The notes under the pieces were generated by a model, which saw only the letters and a list, made by a program, of their open reading frames with translations, was not told where the DNA came from and did not search any database. This document shows, in pieces, positions 40,092-49,653 of a stretch of 64,000 nt of DNA. Numbering within the stretch: the first letter of the stretch is position 1; every line of letters begins with the position of its first letter. A program made the translations under genes and the position numbers. The stretch is from Pseudorhodoferax sp. Leaf267 (lineage in GTDB: Bacteria > Pseudomonadota > Gammaproteobacteria > Burkholderiales > Burkholderiaceae_C). The DNA lies in contig NZ_LMMV01000012.1 in the NCBI RefSeq assembly GCF_001422405.1, positions 350,830-414,829 on the forward strand, given 5' to 3'.

Positions 40092-40592
40092 CTACGGCGT
40101 CAGCGCGGTGTTGTGGTACGTCACGAAGCTGAAGGCCAGCCCCGCGGCCGAGACGTGGCGCTCGCGCTCGGTTTCTTTCCAGTTGCCGCCGAACTTGGGG
40201 GCATAGGCATCGCCCTCGAACTCGGCCTCGATCTCGGTGACCACCGCCGTGCTGGCCAGCGCCATGGCCTGGGCATAGACATCGGCGCCGCCGGTGATCC
40301 ACACCTTGGCATCGGCCGGGCACAGGCCCAGGGCCTCCTCGAGCGAGGCCGCACGCAGTGCGCCATCGGCCTGCCAGTCGGCATGGCGCGTGAGCACGAT
40401 GTTGATGCGGCCGGGCAGCGGCCGGAACTTCGGCGGCAGCGAATCCCAGGTCTTGCGGCCCATGACGACCGGGCAGCCCATGGTCGTGCGCTTGAAGTGC
40501 GCCATGTCTTCCGGCAGCCGCCACGGCAGTGTGTTGGCTTTGCCGATCACGCCGTTGGCGGCACGCGCAAGGATCAGGTGCAGCGTGGGCAT
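40092..40592 (-). CDS. folA: Dihydrofolate reductase
   Basis: A 166-residue DHFR. Motifs are LILARAANGVIGKANTLPWR with the substrate-binding region, the catalytic acid at E28 in LPEDMAHFKR, VVMGRKTWDSLP and the NADPH-binding WITGGADVYAQAM. It regenerates tetrahydrofolate, which thyA consumes as methylene donor; thyA lies just upstream, with one base between its stop and this start, so both are made together. Cytoplasmic, normal length. Confidence 0.97.
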   Translation of the reverse strand: MPTLHLILARAANGVIGKANTLPWRLPEDMAHFKRTTMGCPVVMGRKTWDSLPPKFRPLPGRINIVLTRHADWQADGALRAASLEEALGLCPADAKVWITGGADVYAQAMALASTAVVTEIEAEFEGDAYAPKFGGNWKETERERHVSAAGLAFSFVTYHNTALTP

Positions 40593-40593
40593 G

Positions 40594-41406
40594 TCAGACG
40601 GCCACCGGCGCCTTGATGGCGGCGTGGTGCTGGTAGTCCACGACTTCGAAGTCCTCGTACTGGTAGTCGAAGATCGAATCGGGCTTGCGCTTGATGACGA
40701 GCGTGGGGTAGGGGTAGGGCGTTCGGCTCAGCTGCAGCTCCACCTGCTCGGCGTGGTTGCTGTAGATGTGGCAGTCGCCACCAGTCCAGATGAAGTCGCC
40801 CACCTGCAGGTCGCACTGCTGTGCGAGCATGTGGGTCAAGAGCGCGTAGCTGGCGATGTTGAACGGCACGCCCAGGAAGATGTCCGCGCTGCGCTGGTAG
40901 AGCTGGCAGCTCAGCTTGCCGTCGGCCACGTAGAACTGGAAGAACGCATGGCAGGGCATGAGCGCCATCTTCGACAGATCGGCCACGTTCCATGCGCTCA
41001 CGATGATGCGGCGCGAATCGGGGTTGGTCTTGAGCTGCTTGACCACCTCGGCGATCTGGTCGATGTGGCCGCCGTCCGGCGTGGGCCACGAGCGCCACTG
41101 CACGCCGTAGACCGGGCCCAGGTCGCCATCAGGCTTTGCCCATTCGTCCCAGATGCTCACGCCGCGTTCCTTGAGCCAGTTGTTGTTGGACGAGCCGGTC
41201 AGGAACCACAGCAGTTCCTGGATGATGGACTTGAGGTGCACCTTCTTGGTGGTGACCAGTGGGAAGCCTTCGTTCAGGTCGAAGCGCATCTGGTGGCCGA
41301 ACACGCTCTTGGTGCCGGTGCCCGTGCGGTCGCCCTTGGCCACGCCGTGCTGCTGCACGTGGCGCATGAAGTCTTCGTATTGGGAGCGGATGGGGCGGGT
41401 GGTCAT
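40594..41406 (-). CDS. thyA: Thymidylate synthase
   Basis: A 270-residue ThyA. The catalytic Cys152 is in [14 protein letters not shown], and the dUMP-binding segment [20 protein letters not shown] is complete. It makes dTMP from dUMP with methylene-tetrahydrofolate, giving dihydrofolate for FolA next door. The ATG at 41406 has GGAGAGA upstream; a GTG 33 bases further upstream is in frame but lies next to the neighbouring gene. The first gene of the thyA-folA pair. Confidence 0.97.
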   Translation of the reverse strand: MTTRPIRSQYEDFMRHVQQHGVAKGDRTGTGTKSVFGHQMRFDLNEGFPLVTTKKVHLKSIIQELLWFLTGSSNNNWLKERGVSIWDEWAKPDGDLGPVYGVQWRSWPTPDGGHIDQIAEVVKQLKTNPDSRRIIVSAWNVADLSKMALMPCHAFFQFYVADGKLSCQLYQRSADIFLGVPFNIASYALLTHMLAQQCDLQVGDFIWTGGDCHIYSNHAEQVELQLSRTPYPYPTLVIKRKPDSIFDYQYEDFEVVDYQHHAAIKAPVAV

Positions 41407-41435
41407 GGTCGGATTGTCTCTCCGGTCGATGGTGT

Positions 41436-42869
41436 TCACGCCTCCAGCACCCGCCCCGGATTCATCACGTTCTTCGGATCCAGCGCTCCCTTGATCGAGC
41501 GCATCATCTTCAGCGCCACGGGCGACTTGTAGTGCGGCAGCTTGTGCTGCTTCAAACTGCCCACGCCGTGCTCGGCCGAGATCGAGCCGTCGAAGGCCTT
41601 GACCGAGTCGAACACCACGGTGTTAACGTGCTCTTCCTGCTCGGCCAGGAAGGCCCTGGCATCGCCGCCGGCCGGGGCCTGCACGTTGTAGTGCAGGTTG
41701 CCGTCGCCCAGGTGGCCGAAGTCGACCATGCGCACGCCGGGGATCGCCCGTGCCAGCAGCGCGTCCGTCACGCGCACGAACTCGGGGATGCGCGAGACCG
41801 GGATCGAGATGTCGTGCTTGATGTTCAGGCCCTCTTCGACCTGGGCCAGCGGAATGCTCTCGCGGATGTGCCAGAGCTGGTGCGCCTGCGTGAGGTTCTC
41901 GGCGACCACGGCGTCGCTCACGCAACCGGCCTCGAAGGCCTGCTCCAGCAGCTTCTCGAAGCGCGTGCGGGCATGCTCCTCGGACTCGTCGTCGGAGTTC
42001 TCCAGCAGCACGCACCAGGGCGTCTCGTTTGCCGCTTCGGCCGCGCCGGTCACGAAGGGCACGCGCTGCTGCGGAAAGTGCTTGGCCACCAGGCTCACGG
42101 CGAAGCGCCCCATGACCTCGAAGCCCGTGAGGCCCGCGCCCAGCGTGCGGTGCGCCATGCCCAGCAGCTCCACGGCCTGCTCCATCGAGGGCACGGCGGC
42201 CCAGGCCGTCAGGCGCGCGGCGGGCATGGGGTAGAGCTTCATGGTGGCCGCGGTGATGATGCCCAGCGTGCCTTCGCTGCCGATGAACAGGTCGCGCAGG
42301 TCGTACCCCGTGTTGTCCTTGCGCAGGCCGGTCAGTCCGTTCCAGATCTCGCCCTCGGCCGTGACGACCTCCAGGCCCAGGCACAGATCGCGTGTGTTGC
42401 CGTAGCGCACGACCTGCGTGCCGCCTGCGTTCGTCGCCAGGTTGCCGCCGATGGTGCAGCTGCCCTCGGCCGCCAGGCTCAGCGGGAACAGGAAGCCGTC
42501 CTTCTCGGCCAGCTCCTGCAGCGTCTGCAGGATGCAGCCGGCCTCCACCGTCATCGTGAGGTTGGCCGGGTCGATGCCGCGCACGGCGTTCATGCGCGTG
42601 AGCGACAGCACGACCTGCGTGCCGCTCTCATCGGGCGTGGAGCCACACACCAGGCCGGTGTTGCCGCCCTGCGGCACCAGGCTCACGCCGGCCGCGGCGC
42701 AGGCCTTGACCACATCGGCCACCTGCTGCGTGGTGGCCGGCCGCACCACGGCCAGCGACTTGCCGCGGCTGCGCTTGCGCCAGTCCTGCTCCCAGGCGGA
42801 AAGATCGCCTTCGGTCAATACGTTCGCGGCACCGACGGTGGCGCGCAGGGAGTCGAGCAAGGCGGTCAT
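41436..42869 (-). CDS. FAD-linked 2-hydroxyacid oxidoreductase (GlcD/D2HGDH-like)
   Basis: A 477-residue flavoprotein with an FAD-binding type 4 domain ([39 protein letters not shown]) and an FAD-oxidase C-terminal domain with [15 protein letters not shown] and [13 protein letters not shown], which hold the conserved substrate/metal His residues. Close relatives oxidise D-lactate, glycolate or D-2-hydroxyglutarate. No iron-sulfur partner (GlcE/GlcF) is adjacent, which favours a stand-alone dehydrogenase. Cytoplasmic or membrane-associated. Confidence 0.9.
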   Translation of the reverse strand: MTALLDSLRATVGAANVLTEGDLSAWEQDWRKRSRGKSLAVVRPATTQQVADVVKACAAAGVSLVPQGGNTGLVCGSTPDESGTQVVLSLTRMNAVRGIDPANLTMTVEAGCILQTLQELAEKDGFLFPLSLAAEGSCTIGGNLATNAGGTQVVRYGNTRDLCLGLEVVTAEGEIWNGLTGLRKDNTGYDLRDLFIGSEGTLGIITAATMKLYPMPAARLTAWAAVPSMEQAVELLGMAHRTLGAGLTGFEVMGRFAVSLVAKHFPQQRVPFVTGAAEAANETPWCVLLENSDDESEEHARTRFEKLLEQAFEAGCVSDAVVAENLTQAHQLWHIRESIPLAQVEEGLNIKHDISIPVSRIPEFVRVTDALLARAIPGVRMVDFGHLGDGNLHYNVQAPAGGDARAFLAEQEEHVNTVVFDSVKAFDGSISAEHGVGSLKQHKLPHYKSPVALKMMRSIKGALDPKNVMNPGRVLEA

Positions 42870-42881
42870 GTCAGAAGTCTT

Positions 42882-43274
42882 TCATCCACCCGCGGCGGCG
42901 GTGGCCGCGCGGGCATTGCGAAAACGCAGGCGCACGTGCATGGCACAGGCGACGAACAGCAGCAAACACAGCAGCACCTCGGCCAGCGCGCACCAGCTGC
43001 TGGGCGGGGCGTCACCGAACGCGCGCACCACGCCCTCGGTGAAGTACAGCCAGATCAGCAGGCTCAGCCAGCGGTAGGTGTACATGCGGTTCTTCAGCAG
43101 GCCCGCCAGAGGGATGCACAGCGGCAGCACCTTGATGGCGAGCCAGGTGCCGCCCGGGCGCAGCGGCGCCAGCCAGAGCTCCCAGGCCAGGCCCAGCACG
43201 ATGAGGCCGAGCAGGCTGGCGACGGCCAGCCAACGGGTCCAGGAGATGGGGGATGGGAGGGGGGCGGGCTGCAT
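42882..43274 (-). CDS. DUF2069 membrane protein
   Basis: A 130-residue protein with four hydrophobic helices and the DUF2069 pattern IKVLPLCIPLAGLLKNRMYTYRW and WLYFTEGVVRAFGD. Family members are inner-membrane proteins of unknown function. The ATG at 43274 was chosen; another eight residues upstream (43298) would overlap the divergent YihY start. Small basic Ala-rich tail at the C-terminus. Confidence 0.85.
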   Translation of the reverse strand: MQPAPLPSPISWTRWLAVASLLGLIVLGLAWELWLAPLRPGGTWLAIKVLPLCIPLAGLLKNRMYTYRWLSLLIWLYFTEGVVRAFGDAPPSSWCALAEVLLCLLLFVACAMHVRLRFRNARAATAAAGG

Positions 43275-43296
43275 GGCGGTGGCATCATAGCGAGCC

Positions 43297-44544
43297 ATGC
43301 TCTCTTCGCGCCTGCACGCCCTGCTGGAACAGATCGCGCGCTTTCCCTGGCGCAATACCGCAGCCACGCTGCGCGAGCGCCTGCGTGAAGACCAGCTGGG
43401 CCTCACGGCCAGCAGCCTGACGTTCACGACCACGCTGGCATTGGTGCCGTTGTTCACGGTGCTGCTGGCCATCTTCACCGTGTTCCCCATCTTCGGCACG
43501 ATGCAGGGCGTGCTGCAGCGCTGGCTGGTGCAAAGCCTGGTGCCCGAGACCATCGCGCGCCAGGTGCTGGGCTATCTCACGCAGTTCGCCAGCCAGGCCA
43601 GCCGGCTCGGCAGCGTGGGGCTGGCCGTGGTGCTGGTCACGGCCCTGGCGCTGATCCTCACGATCGACCGCACGCTGAACCGCATCTGGCGTGTGCGCAA
43701 GCCGCGGCCGCTGGGCCAGCGTGTGCTGATCTACTGGGCGCTGATCACGCTGGGGCCGCTGCTGCTGGGCGCCAGCCTGGCGGTCACTTCCTACGCCATC
43801 TCGTCCTCGCGCGGCTTGGTCGACAGCCTGCCCGGCGGCGTGCGCTTGCTGCTGGACAGCCTCGAATTCCTGCTGCTGGTGCTGGGCATGGCCTCGCTGT
43901 ACCGCCATGTGCCGAACACGCATGTGAAGTGGGGCCATGCACTGGCCGGCGGCCTGTTCGTGGCGCTGGGCATCGAGATGGCCAAGCGCCTGTTGAGCGT
44001 GTACCTGGCTTCGGTACCGACGTACTCGGCGATGTACGGTGCCTTCGCCACGCTGCCCATTTTGCTGGTGTGGATCTACCTGGCCTGGCTCATCGTGCTG
44101 CTGGGCGCGGTGATCGCGGCCTACCTGCCTGCCCTGGTCGAAGGTGTGGCGCGGCCGGCCGGCGCTTACGGCTGGCACTTCCAGCTGGCCGTGGAGGTGC
44201 TGCAGCACCTGCATGCGGCCCGGCCCGGGGCGCAGCATGGGCTGGCCGCCAGCGAACTGGGCCGGCTGCTGGGCACGGACGCGCTGCAGCTGACGCCCGT
44301 GCTCGATGCGCTCGTGGGCCTGGACTGGATCGCCAAGCTCGACGAAGCCGAACACGCGGTCCACGGCACGGCGCAGGACGCCGAGGAGGCACGCTACGTG
44401 CTGCTGGCCGATCCGGACCGCACGCTGCTGGCACCCCTGCTGGAGCGCTTGCTCGTGCACCGCAGCGATGCGCTGGCGCCGCTTTGGGAGAGCGGGCGCT
44501 GGTACAGCCTGCTGCTGCGCGACGCGTTGGCGGTCAGAGTTTGA
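43297..44544 (+). CDS. YihY/BrkB-family inner membrane protein
   Basis: A 415-residue protein. The first ~280 residues carry six helices with the YihY pattern (QLGLTASSLTFTTTLALVPL near the start, YSAMYGAFATLPILLVWIYL). About 130 cytoplasmic residues follow, helical and apparently winged-helix-like, longer than in short family members. Once called ribonuclease BN, the family has no proven enzyme function. Its 3' end overlaps the convergent DUF962 gene by 11 bases. Confidence 0.9.
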   Translation: MLSSRLHALLEQIARFPWRNTAATLRERLREDQLGLTASSLTFTTTLALVPLFTVLLAIFTVFPIFGTMQGVLQRWLVQSLVPETIARQVLGYLTQFASQASRLGSVGLAVVLVTALALILTIDRTLNRIWRVRKPRPLGQRVLIYWALITLGPLLLGASLAVTSYAISSSRGLVDSLPGGVRLLLDSLEFLLLVLGMASLYRHVPNTHVKWGHALAGGLFVALGIEMAKRLLSVYLASVPTYSAMYGAFATLPILLVWIYLAWLIVLLGAVIAAYLPALVEGVARPAGAYGWHFQLAVEVLQHLHAARPGAQHGLAASELGRLLGTDALQLTPVLDALVGLDWIAKLDEAEHAVHGTAQDAEEARYVLLADPDRTLLAPLLERLLVHRSDALAPLWESGRWYSLLLRDALAVRV

Positions 44545-44875
44545 TGCGCCCGGCCCAGATGTCGCGGTACATCGCCCAGTCGCCCATGAAGCTGTAGAGC
44601 GGGCGCTTGAAGCTGGCGGGCCGGTTCTTCTCGAAACCGAAATGCCCGATCCACGCGAAGCCGTAGCCGCACAGCAGGCCGATCCACAGCCAGCGCCACT
44701 GGCCGGTGAACAGCAGCAGGCCCAGGCAGACCAGCGACAGCGTGGAGCCCACGAAGTGCAGTCGCCGGCAGCTACGGTTGCGGTGCTCGCTCAGGTAGAA
44801 CGGATAGAAGTCGGCAAAGCGCTTGAAGGCGCGCGGATCCGTGCCTTCGCTGCGCAACAGGGTGCTGTCGTCCAT
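44534..44875 (-). CDS. DUF962/Mpo1-like membrane protein
   Basis: A 113-residue protein with the family pattern FYPFYLSEHRNRSCRRLHFVG followed by two helices and GHFGFEKNRPASFKRPLYSF. The conserved His residues (in EHRN, RRLH and GHF) match Mpo1, a yeast dioxygenase that shortens 2-hydroxy fatty acids using iron. The bacterial function is unproven. It follows the alpha/beta hydrolase gene after 34 bases. Confidence 0.87.
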   Translation of the reverse strand: MDDSTLLRSEGTDPRAFKRFADFYPFYLSEHRNRSCRRLHFVGSTLSLVCLGLLLFTGQWRWLWIGLLCGYGFAWIGHFGFEKNRPASFKRPLYSFMGDWAMYRDIWAGRIKL

Positions 44876-44909
44876 CGTGGTCTCCTTGGCAGCGCGCCAT
44901 CGCCGCGCG

Positions 44910-45728
44910 TCAGCCGCGCAGGAAGTCGCGGATCGCGAACAGCGTGGCGTCGGGCGTCTCGGTCATCTGGTGGTGGCCCACGGCCGGCGTGGCAATGCGC
45001 ACGTGCTTGCCAGCGGCGCGGGCCTTGTCGATCAGGCCTTGCGCGGCCTTCGGCGGCGTCATCTGGTCCTGCGCGCCGAGCACGAACAGCACCGGGCATG
45101 CGATCTGCGCAATGGCCGCCTCGCCGTTGGCATAGCGGTCGCAGGCCAGGAAGCCGCGGTGGAACACGTTGGCCCTGGCATTGCTGCGCAGCACGCGCCG
45201 GCCCAGAGCCAGGCTGGCGCCATAGACCCAGGTGCCGGGGCCGAGTGCCGAGGGCGGGGCGGCCAGCGTGGCGCGCGAGAACACATTGACCATCTTGAGC
45301 GCGGCCTCGGGGTCGTGCTGCGAGGCATCGAGCAGCGCCTGCGAGACCTTCATCGGAAAGGCCGTGCCGACCAGCACGAGCTGCGTGATGCGGGCTTTGA
45401 GCCGGCCAGCGGCCTCCAGCGCGATCAGCGAGCCCCAGCTGTGGCCGACGAGCGCAGCCTTGTCGATGCCCGCGGCGTCGAGCAGCGCACCGATGAAGTC
45501 TGCGGCTTCCTCGACGGAAGAGGGCGCCTCGCCGCCGCTGCGGCAGTGGCCCGGCAGGTCCACGGCCACCACGTTGAAGCCGTGGTGCGCGAGGTAGCGG
45601 CTCTGCAAAATCCAGACGCTGTGGTCGTTCAGCACGCCATGGATGAACACCACGGTCGGCTTGGCCGCGTCGAAGGGCTTGCCGCCGGTGTAGCAATACG
45701 CGGTGTGGTCGTTGACGGTGACGTTCAT
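44910..45728 (-). CDS. Alpha/beta hydrolase
   Basis: A 272-residue alpha/beta hydrolase. The oxyanion segment is VVFIHGVLNDHSVW, the nucleophile is Ser in ALVGHSWGSLIALEAAG, and the catalytic Asp and His are probably in LGAQDQMTPP and PAVGHHQMTE. No signal peptide. Substrate unknown; relatives act on esters or ring-cleavage products. The start overlaps the metY stop by four bases, so the two are coupled. Confidence 0.85.
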   Translation of the reverse strand: MNVTVNDHTAYCYTGGKPFDAAKPTVVFIHGVLNDHSVWILQSRYLAHHGFNVVAVDLPGHCRSGGEAPSSVEEAADFIGALLDAAGIDKAALVGHSWGSLIALEAAGRLKARITQLVLVGTAFPMKVSQALLDASQHDPEAALKMVNVFSRATLAAPPSALGPGTWVYGASLALGRRVLRSNARANVFHRGFLACDRYANGEAAIAQIACPVLFVLGAQDQMTPPKAAQGLIDKARAAGKHVRIATPAVGHHQMTETPDATLFAIRDFLRG

Positions 45729-47035
45729 GCCGCCTTCTCCGCGGCCTTCAAGGCCTTCTTGAGGTCGTCGATCAGGTCGTCTGCATCTTCGAGGCCGATG
45801 GACAGGCGGATCGTGCCCTGGCTGATGCCGCCAGCCGCCAGCGCCTCGTCGGTCATGCGGAAATGCGTGGTGCTGGCCGGGTGGATCACCAGCGAACGGC
45901 AGTCACCTACGTTGGCAAGGTGGCTGAAGATCTTCAGCGTCTCGATGAACTTCTTGCCCTGCTCGCGGTGGCCCTTCAAGTCGAAGCTGAAGACCGAGCC
46001 CGCGCCGCGCGGCAGCAGCTTTTGCGCGAGTGCATGGCTGGGGTGGCTCTCCAGCAGCGGGTGGCCCACACGCGCCACGAAGGGCTGGGCCGCGAGGAAT
46101 TCCACCACCTTGCGCGTGTTGGCCATGTGGCGTTCCATGCGCAGCGGCAGCGTCTCGATGCCTTGCAGGATCAGCCAGGCGGTGTGCGGGCTCATGCAGG
46201 CGCCGAAGTCGCGCAGCCCTTCGCGCCGTGCGCGCAGCAGGAACGCGCCGACCGTGCTTTCCTCGGCGAACACCATGTTGTGGAAGCCCTCGTAGGCCTG
46301 GGCCAGTTCGGCGAACCGGCCACTCGCTGCGTGCGACGCGGCCCAGTCGAAGCTGCCTGCATCGACCAGCACGCCGCCGATCACCGTGCCGTGGCCCGAC
46401 AGGAACTTGGTGGCCGAGTGGTAGACCAGGTCGGCGCCCAGCTCGAACGGCTTGATGAGCCAGGGCGATGTCAGCGTGGAATCGACCAGCAGCGGCACGC
46501 CGGCCTCGTGCGCGATCGCGCTCACGGTGGGAATGTCCAGCACGTCCAGCCCCGGGTTGCCCACGGTCTCGCCGAACAGCAGGCGCGTCTCGGGCCGGAT
46601 CGCGGCGCGCCAGCCGTCGATGTCGCCGGGCTTCACGAAGGTCGTGTCGATGCCGAAGCGCCGCATCGTGTAGTGCAGCAGGTTTTGCGAGCCGCCATAC
46701 AGCGCCGTGCTGGCCACGATGTGGCTGCCCGCGCCCATCAATGTGGCCACCGCCAGATGCAGCGCGGCCTGGCCGCTGGCCGTGGCGATGGCGCCGATGC
46801 CGCCTTCGAGTGCGGCCACGCGCTGCTCGAGCACGGCATTGGTGGGGTTGCTGATGCGCGAATAGACGTGGCCTGCGCGCTCCAGGTTGAACAGCGCGGC
46901 CGCGTGGTCACTGGACTCGAACACGAACGATGTCGTGAGATGGATGGGCACGGCGCGCGCACCCGTGGCCGGGTCCGGCGAGGCACCTGCGTGCAGTGCC
47001 AACGTGTCGAAGCCAGGGTCCGAATATCCGGGCAT
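45725..47035 (-). CDS. metY: O-acetylhomoserine aminocarboxypropyltransferase (sulfhydrylase)
   Basis: A 436-residue PLP enzyme of the Cys/Met metabolism family. The PLP lysine is K210 in YHSATKFLSGHGTVIGG, and the segments GFDTLALHAG and RISNPTNAVLEQRVAALEGG are typical. The length above 420 residues marks the MetY type rather than cystathionine synthases. It makes homocysteine from O-acetylhomoserine and sulfide. It is divergent from the CBS protein gene; the 99-base gap contains TATATT and TTGACA-like boxes but no convincing pair. Confidence 0.92.
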   Translation of the reverse strand: MPGYSDPGFDTLALHAGASPDPATGARAVPIHLTTSFVFESSDHAAALFNLERAGHVYSRISNPTNAVLEQRVAALEGGIGAIATASGQAALHLAVATLMGAGSHIVASTALYGGSQNLLHYTMRRFGIDTTFVKPGDIDGWRAAIRPETRLLFGETVGNPGLDVLDIPTVSAIAHEAGVPLLVDSTLTSPWLIKPFELGADLVYHSATKFLSGHGTVIGGVLVDAGSFDWAASHAASGRFAELAQAYEGFHNMVFAEESTVGAFLLRARREGLRDFGACMSPHTAWLILQGIETLPLRMERHMANTRKVVEFLAAQPFVARVGHPLLESHPSHALAQKLLPRGAGSVFSFDLKGHREQGKKFIETLKIFSHLANVGDCRSLVIHPASTTHFRMTDEALAAGGISQGTIRLSIGLEDADDLIDDLKKALKAAEKAA

Positions 47036-47134
47036 GCGGGGGTCTCCTACTGGGGGAACGAGGCTGTTTTGGGGATGATTGTGGGCTATATTCCCTTGAC
47101 AGTTCCGCGTCGCGGACGATCAACAGGAGGCCCC

Positions 47135-47593
47135 ATGAAAGTCAGCGACATTCTGCGCGTCAAAGGCAACACGCTGTACACCGCAACGCCCGATCAGGCC
47201 CTGGCCGACGCCGTCGCGGCCATGTCGGAAAAGGACATCGGTTCGCTGGTCGTCATGGACCACGGCGACCTGGTCGGCATGCTGACCTTCCGCGAAGTCA
47301 TCCAGAGCATCGTGAAGAACGGGGGGGAACTTGGGACTGTGCTGGTGCGTACGGCCATGGACGACGCGCCGCTGACCTGCTCGGCCGAGACCGAGCTCGA
47401 CGAAGTGCGCCGCATGATGCTGGAACGCCATGCCCGCTACATGCCCGTGATGGACAAGCGCATGCTGATGGGCGTGATCAGCTTCTACGACGTGGCCAAG
47501 GCCGTCGTGGACAGCCAGAACTTCGAGAACAAGATGCTCAAGGCCTACATCCGCGACTGGCCGGGTGGCGAGGAAGACGGCGAGAAGGGCTGA
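47135..47593 (+). CDS. CBS-domain protein
   Basis: A 152-residue protein made of two CBS motifs (VSDILRVKGNTLYTATPDQA with SEKDIGSLVVMDHGDLVGML, and TAMDDAPLTCSAETELDEVR with RHARYMPVMDKRMLMGVISF). Such pairs bind adenosyl ligands and regulate partners; none is fused here. AGGAGG lies 5 bases before the ATG. Acidic C-terminal tail. Role unknown. Confidence 0.9.
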   Translation: MKVSDILRVKGNTLYTATPDQALADAVAAMSEKDIGSLVVMDHGDLVGMLTFREVIQSIVKNGGELGTVLVRTAMDDAPLTCSAETELDEVRRMMLERHARYMPVMDKRMLMGVISFYDVAKAVVDSQNFENKMLKAYIRDWPGGEEDGEKG

Positions 47594-47598
47594 CGCCT

Positions 47599-47618
47599 GG
47601 GGGGCTCTTCAGCCCTCC
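47599..47618. terminator. Bidirectional hairpin between CBS gene and phaZ
   Basis: GGGGGGCT-CTTC-AGCCCTCC forms an 8-bp stem with one G-U pair, exactly in the 27-base gap between two convergent genes. No T-run follows on either strand, so it is a weak candidate terminator. Confidence 0.4.
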
Positions 47619-47620
47619 GC

Positions 47621-48841
47621 TCAGACCGCCGTCGCGTGGATCATGTCCCGCACGCGCGGGTAGATCTGTTCATTCCACTTGCGGCCACTGAACACGCCGT
47701 AATGCCCTACGCCGGTCTGCACGTGGTGTGTGCGCAGATAGGGCCGCACGCTGGTGCACATGTCCTGCGCGGCTAGAGTTTGGCCCACCGAGCAGATGTC
47801 GTCGCGCTCGCCTTCCACCGTCATCAAGGCCGTGCGGCGAATGGCGGCTGTGTTGACCGTGCGGCCCTGGAAGGTCAGCACGCCGCGCGGCAGGTCATAG
47901 GTCTGGAACACCTTTTCCACCGTCTCCAGGTAGAACTCGGCGGGCAGGTCGTTGACGGCGAGGTACTCTTCGTAGAACACGCGGATGGTCTCGGCCTTGT
48001 CGAGCTCGCCTTCGAGCAGGTACTTGTACATGTCCTTGTACTGCTGCTTGTGCCGCTCCAGGTTCATGCTCATGAAGGCCGTCAGCTGCACGAAGCCGGG
48101 GTAGACGCGGCGCATGAAGCCCGCGTGCGGCATGGGCACGTGGCTGATGAGATTCTTCGCAAACCACTCGATGGGCTTGCTGGTGGCCAGCGCGTTCACG
48201 CCCGTGGGGTTCACGCGGCAGTCGACGGGGCCGGCCATCAGGGTGAGGCTGCGTGGCTGCGCGGGGTGGTCGTCCTCGGCCATGATGGCGGTGGCAGCGA
48301 GGGCCGCCACGCAGGGCTGGCAGACCGCGACCACGTGCGTGCCCGGGCCCACGGCGGCGATGAAATCCATCATGTAGGCGATGTAGTCGTCCAGCGTGAA
48401 GGCGCCGTGCTTGAGGCTCACGTCGCGTGCGTTGTGCCAGTCGGTGATGTAGACGTCCTGGTCCTGCAGCAGCGTGCGCACGGTCTCGCGCAGCAGCGTC
48501 GAGAAATGGCCCGACAGCGGCGCGACCAGCAGCACCTTGGGCTGGTCCGGCATGCCAGGCGGCAGTGCGCGCTTGAAGCGCAGCAGGCTGCCGAATGGCT
48601 TCTTGCGCAACACCTCTTCGGTCACGGGCACCGACTCGCCCGCCACGTGGGCCGAGGTGATGCCATAGGCCGGCCGCGAATGCGTGAGCCGCATGCGCGA
48701 GATCACGGCCGAGGCCGCCGCCATGCCGCGCACCGGGCTGCGCTCGGTGTTGTCGAACCAGAGCGAGGCACTGAGCGATTGCGCGAGCAGGCGGATCGGC
48801 GACATCAGGTCGGACTGCAACTGATAGGCCTGGTAGAGCAT
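47621..48841 (-). CDS. phaZ: Intracellular polyhydroxyalkanoate depolymerase
   Basis: A 406-residue protein starting MLYQAYQLQSDLMSPIR, as intracellular PHB depolymerases of the Ralstonia PhaZ1 type do. The nucleophile is a Cys in the lipase-box-like VVAVCQPCVAAL (Cys174 or Cys177), and the C-terminal His is likely in QTGVGHYGVFSGRKW. It mobilises stored poly-hydroxybutyrate in the cytoplasm. No signal peptide, in agreement. The 121-base gap to the divergent GST gene should hold both promoters. Confidence 0.93.
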   Translation of the reverse strand: MLYQAYQLQSDLMSPIRLLAQSLSASLWFDNTERSPVRGMAAASAVISRMRLTHSRPAYGITSAHVAGESVPVTEEVLRKKPFGSLLRFKRALPPGMPDQPKVLLVAPLSGHFSTLLRETVRTLLQDQDVYITDWHNARDVSLKHGAFTLDDYIAYMMDFIAAVGPGTHVVAVCQPCVAALAATAIMAEDDHPAQPRSLTLMAGPVDCRVNPTGVNALATSKPIEWFAKNLISHVPMPHAGFMRRVYPGFVQLTAFMSMNLERHKQQYKDMYKYLLEGELDKAETIRVFYEEYLAVNDLPAEFYLETVEKVFQTYDLPRGVLTFQGRTVNTAAIRRTALMTVEGERDDICSVGQTLAAQDMCTSVRPYLRTHHVQTGVGHYGVFSGRKWNEQIYPRVRDMIHATAV

Positions 48842-48962
48842 GCGGTGTCTCGTGGGAGTCGGAATGCTGGAACGAGGCAAGTTGCGGGCCAGGCCTGCAG
48901 GCAGCGCCCACGCCGGGTGGCACGGCCCTTGCACGGTGATCGCCCTCACAGGAGGCGATGAC

Positions 48963-49622
48963 ATGGCGACCAAGGCGGTACTCACGATCAGCAGCAAGAA
49001 CTACGGCGCCTGGGCCCTGCGCGGCTGGCTGATGGCCAAGCTGGCCGGCCTGGAGTTCAACGAGCACGTGGTGTCTCCCGACGACCCGGCCATGAAGGCC
49101 GAGATGCTGCTGCTCTCATCCTCCATGCGCGTGCCTTCGCTGCAGCACGGCAAGGTGCTGGTGTGGGACACCCTGGCCATTGGCGAATACCTCAATGAGC
49201 TCAAGCCCAAGGCCGGCCTGCTGCCCGCCGAGCAGGGCGCGCGCGCGCATTGCCGTGCGATCTGCGGCGAGATGCATTCGGGCTTCTCGGCGCTGCGCGC
49301 GTCGTTGCCCATGAACATCAAGGCGCATTTCCCGGGCTTCAAGGTGTGGTCGCGCGCGCAGGCCGACGTGGACCGCATCCTGGAGATCTGGATCGAGTGC
49401 ATCCAGGCGTATGGCGGCCCTTACCTGTTCGGCGACAAGCCCTGCATCGCCGATGCCATGTACGCGCCCGTGGTCACGCGCTTCCTGACGTACGACGTGG
49501 CGTTGCCGCCAGTCTGCGCGGACTACTGCAAGCAGATCATGGCCTTGCCGGCCATGAAGGAATGGATCGCCGAGGCGAAGAAGGAGCCGGAGGAGATCGA
49601 CGAACTCGACGCGGAATTTTGA
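48963..49622 (+). CDS. Glutathione S-transferase family protein
   Basis: A 219-residue protein with an N-terminal thioredoxin-like domain (LTISSKNYGAWALRGWLMAK, SSMRVPSLQHGKVLVWDTLAIGEYL with the glutathione-binding cis-Pro and Ser/Asp region) and a helical C-terminal domain ending in an acidic tail (EEIDELDAEF). The likely catalytic residue is Ser or Asn in the SSKN segment. Role unknown. AGGAGG lies 8-13 bases before the ATG at 48963. Confidence 0.88.
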   Translation: MATKAVLTISSKNYGAWALRGWLMAKLAGLEFNEHVVSPDDPAMKAEMLLLSSSMRVPSLQHGKVLVWDTLAIGEYLNELKPKAGLLPAEQGARAHCRAICGEMHSGFSALRASLPMNIKAHFPGFKVWSRAQADVDRILEIWIECIQAYGGPYLFGDKPCIADAMYAPVVTRFLTYDVALPPVCADYCKQIMALPAMKEWIAEAKKEPEEIDELDAEF

Positions 49623-49623
49623 G

Positions 49624-49653
49624 GCGCAGCCCTCTGGCCAGAGGGCCTTGCGC
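49624..49653. terminator. Strong palindrome between GST and cupin genes
   Basis: A perfect 18-base palindrome GCCCTCTGGCCAGAGGGC (49629-49646) is extended by GCGCA/TGCGC arms with a two-base bulge, giving a stem of about 13 bp. It fills the gap between the convergent genes. T-runs are absent, but the stem could stop or stabilise both transcripts. Confidence 0.5.

Noticed and set aside
47096-47124. TTGACA followed 17 bases later by ATCAAC as CBS-gene promoter
   Set aside because: The -10 is poor and lies directly against the ribosome-binding site, leaving almost no leader.
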